Origin: Acidobacterium sp.
GTDB lineage: Bacteria > Acidobacteriota > Terriglobia > Terriglobales > Acidobacteriaceae
Direction of reading: 5' to 3'
DNA length: 7,987 nt
Assembly (NCBI GenBank): GCA_003152595.1
Contig: PMAM01000134.1
Coordinates: 7,628 to 15,614, forward strand
Shown: piece after piece, positions 6,507-7,987 of the stretch
Position numbering within the stretch: position 1 is the first letter of the stretch
Layout of the letters: each line of letters opens with the position of its first letter
The notes under the pieces: model-generated
Database searches by the model: none
Told to the model about the DNA's origin: nothing
Seen by the model: the letters and a program-made list of their open reading frames with translations, nothing else
Position numbers and translations under genes: made by a program

Positions 6507-7987
6507 GTGAAGAAGCCGATTGCGATTCTGGTGGTGGCGGTTTTCGTATCGTTGCCGGTTTTGTACGCGCAGGAGACGATCGCCATCGATGCGCACGCAG
6601 CGACGACGCCGTTTCCGCACTTCTGGGAGCAGATGTTCGGCTCGGGCCACGCCATTCTCGCCTTGCGTGAGGATTATCGCGAGGATCTGCGTTCGGTGAA
6701 GAGCGTGACGGATTTTCGGTACGTCCGATTCCACGGCATTCTCGACGATGAAGTGGGCAGCTACACCGAGGATGAGCACGGGAACCCCGTCTACAACTTC
6801 GCGTACGTCGATGAGATTTACGACGGGCTGCTGAAGAATGGCGTGCGGCCGGTGGTGGAGATCAGCTTCATGCCGACGAAGCTGGCGTTTAATCCGCTGG
6901 ACCTGCATGTTTTCTGGTACCACCCCAACGTTTCGCCGCCAAAGAGCTGGGAGCGGTGGGATGCGTACATGACGGCCTTTGCGCAGGACCTGGTGAACCG
7001 GTATGGCATCGACGAAGTGGCGCAGTGGTATTTCGAGGTCTGGAACGAGCCGAACATCGATTTCTGGGGCGGAATTCCGCGGCAGGGCAGCTACTTCGAG
7101 CTGTATGCGCACACGGCGCGCGATCTGAAGAAGGTGAGCCCGCGTCTGCGCGTGGGCGGGCCGGCCACCGCGGCGGCGTCATGGGTCCCGGAATTCCTCG
7201 ATTACGTGACGAAGAACAACGTGCCGATTGATTTTGTCTCGACGCACGGGTATGCCAACGACACGGTCGAGAACCTGTTCCACAGCGAGGAGAAGATTCC
7301 TGAAGACGACCGCGTTTGCCGCGCTGTGGAGAAGGTGCAGCAACAGATCCGCTCGTCAGCCAAAGCGGATTTGCCGCTGTTCTGGACGGAGTGGAACGTC
7401 GAGGGGCGCGATGAGTCGCGGGACACGACCTTCGTTGGGCCGGGCCTCGCCAGCACCATTCGCGAATGCGACGGCCACGTGAACATGATGTCGTTCTGGA
7501 CCTTCGACGATGTTTTCGAGGAGGGTGGCCCCATCCCTAAACCTTTCGAGGGACAGTTCGGGTTGATTGCGAAGGGCGGCATCCGGAAGCCCAGCTACTA
7601 CGATTTCGCGCTGCTGCATCAGCTCGGCGACCAGCGGATTCCGCTTCAATCCACGGATGCGATCGCGACGCGAGCGGCCGATGGTTCGCTGCGCGTGGCG
7701 GCCTGGAACATCGTCGATCCCGGGATGCACGGTGCGACGCGCACGCTGGAGTTGTCTTTTTCGGGTGTTGCGCCTGACGCTGCGGTTGCCATTGAGCGGG
7801 TTGATCAGGACCATGGCAACGTGCTCCCGAAATACGCGGCGATGGGCTCGCCGGTGGATCCGACCCCGGCACAGGTGGAGCGGCTGAATCGCGAAACGGC
7901 GCCCGGACCGGCGGAGCAGACTCATTTGACGGACGGCAGGCTGAAGCTTGCGCTCACGCCGAACGCGCTGGTGTTGGTGAAGGTGGA
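6507..7987 (+). CDS. Secreted family GH39 glycoside hydrolase, probable beta-xylosidase (3' truncated)
   Basis: Visible are 493 codons, open to the window end. Residues 1-21 are a signal peptide (MKK, hydrophobic core, cut near LYA/QE), so the enzyme acts in the periplasm or outside. The GH39 (clan GH-A) barrel is clear: FRYVRFHGILDDEVGSY (70-86), the acid/base motif WNEPN with E181, IDFVSTHGYA (241-250), the nucleophile motif WTEWN with E295, and SFWTFDDVFEE (329-339). The 114-residue gap between the two glutamates is close to that in characterised GH39 xylosidases. A C-terminal beta region follows (about 380-493), including WNIVDPGMHGATRTLEL and a final LTPNALVLVKV strand. Family members have about 500 residues, so little is missing. 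Retaining hydrolysis of xylosides is the best guess; other GH39 activities cannot be excluded. It starts 185 bp after the receptor stop. I see no good promoter between them, so it is either read through from the receptor promoter or driven by one I cannot recognise. Confidence 0.93.
   Translation, partial: MKKPIAILVVAVFVSLPVLYAQETIAIDAHAATTPFPHFWEQMFGSGHAILALREDYREDLRSVKSVTDFRYVRFHGILDDEVGSYTEDEHGNPVYNFAYVDEIYDGLLKNGVRPVVEISFMPTKLAFNPLDLHVFWYHPNVSPPKSWERWDAYMTAFAQDLVNRYGIDEVAQWYFEVWNEPNIDFWGGIPRQGSYFELYAHTARDLKKVSPRLRVGGPATAAASWVPEFLDYVTKNNVPIDFVSTHGYANDTVENLFHSEEKIPEDDRVCRAVEKVQQQIRSSAKADLPLFWTEWNVEGRDESRDTTFVGPGLASTIRECDGHVNMMSFWTFDDVFEEGGPIPKPFEGQFGLIAKGGIRKPSYYDFALLHQLGDQRIPLQSTDAIATRAADGSLRVAAWNIVDPGMHGATRTLELSFSGVAPDAAVAIERVDQDHGNVLPKYAAMGSPVDPTPAQVERLNRETAPGPAEQTHLTDGRLKLALTPNALVLVKV

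Noticed and set aside
6381..7112. Minus-strand open frame of 243 codons opposite the hydrolase start, and another at 7356-7925
   Set aside because: They overlap a well-supported GH39 gene with identifiable catalytic residues and have no recognisable protein content.
1..7987. CRISPR array, transposon, phage or defence genes, tRNA or rRNA, riboswitch
   Set aside because: I saw no regularly spaced repeats, transposase-like proteins, terminal inverted repeats or known RNA gene signatures; all large frames are accounted for by the five genes described.

Overview
The window reads as chromosomal DNA from an acidobacterium (Acidobacteriota, Terriglobia-like). Three things point there: a secreted protein of the VWFA-related family that is expanded in Acidobacteria, a very large Oar-type TonB-dependent receptor with an N-terminal carboxypeptidase-regulatory-like domain and no SusD partner, and GC-rich coding sequence with GTG starts. 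The taxonomic call is inference from gene content; no rRNA or tRNA gene is present.

Layout. Positions 1-489 hold the 3' end of an unrecognised gene. It is followed four bases later by a secreted VWFA-related protein (494-1603), and the two look translationally coupled. A GntR/HutC-type regulator with a UTRA domain lies convergently on the minus strand (1634-2350). A 455-bp divergent regulatory region (2351-2805) separates it from a 1171-residue outer-membrane receptor (2806-6321). After an intrinsic terminator (6368-6402) and a second hairpin (6457-6482) comes a secreted family-39 glycoside hydrolase, most like a beta-xylosidase. It starts at GTG 6507 and runs off the window only a few residues short of the usual family end.

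How it fits together. Regulator, receptor and hydrolase look like a compact carbohydrate-use locus. The hydrolase would release or trim xylose-type sugars outside the cytoplasm, the receptor would take up a related ligand across the outer membrane, and the regulator would sense a sugar or sugar phosphate through its UTRA domain.

The main observation is a set of five near-identical palindromic sites of the form GCTATA(T/G)AGC in the divergent region. Two lie on the regulator side. Three lie on the receptor side, where they fill the -35/-10 spacer and the presumed start site of a good promoter (TTGACA at 2697). Within each cluster the spacings are 33 and 22 bp, multiples of about one helical turn. 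This predicts that the regulator represses the receptor and itself. I saw no clearly new system (no defence island, CRISPR array, transposon or phage gene).
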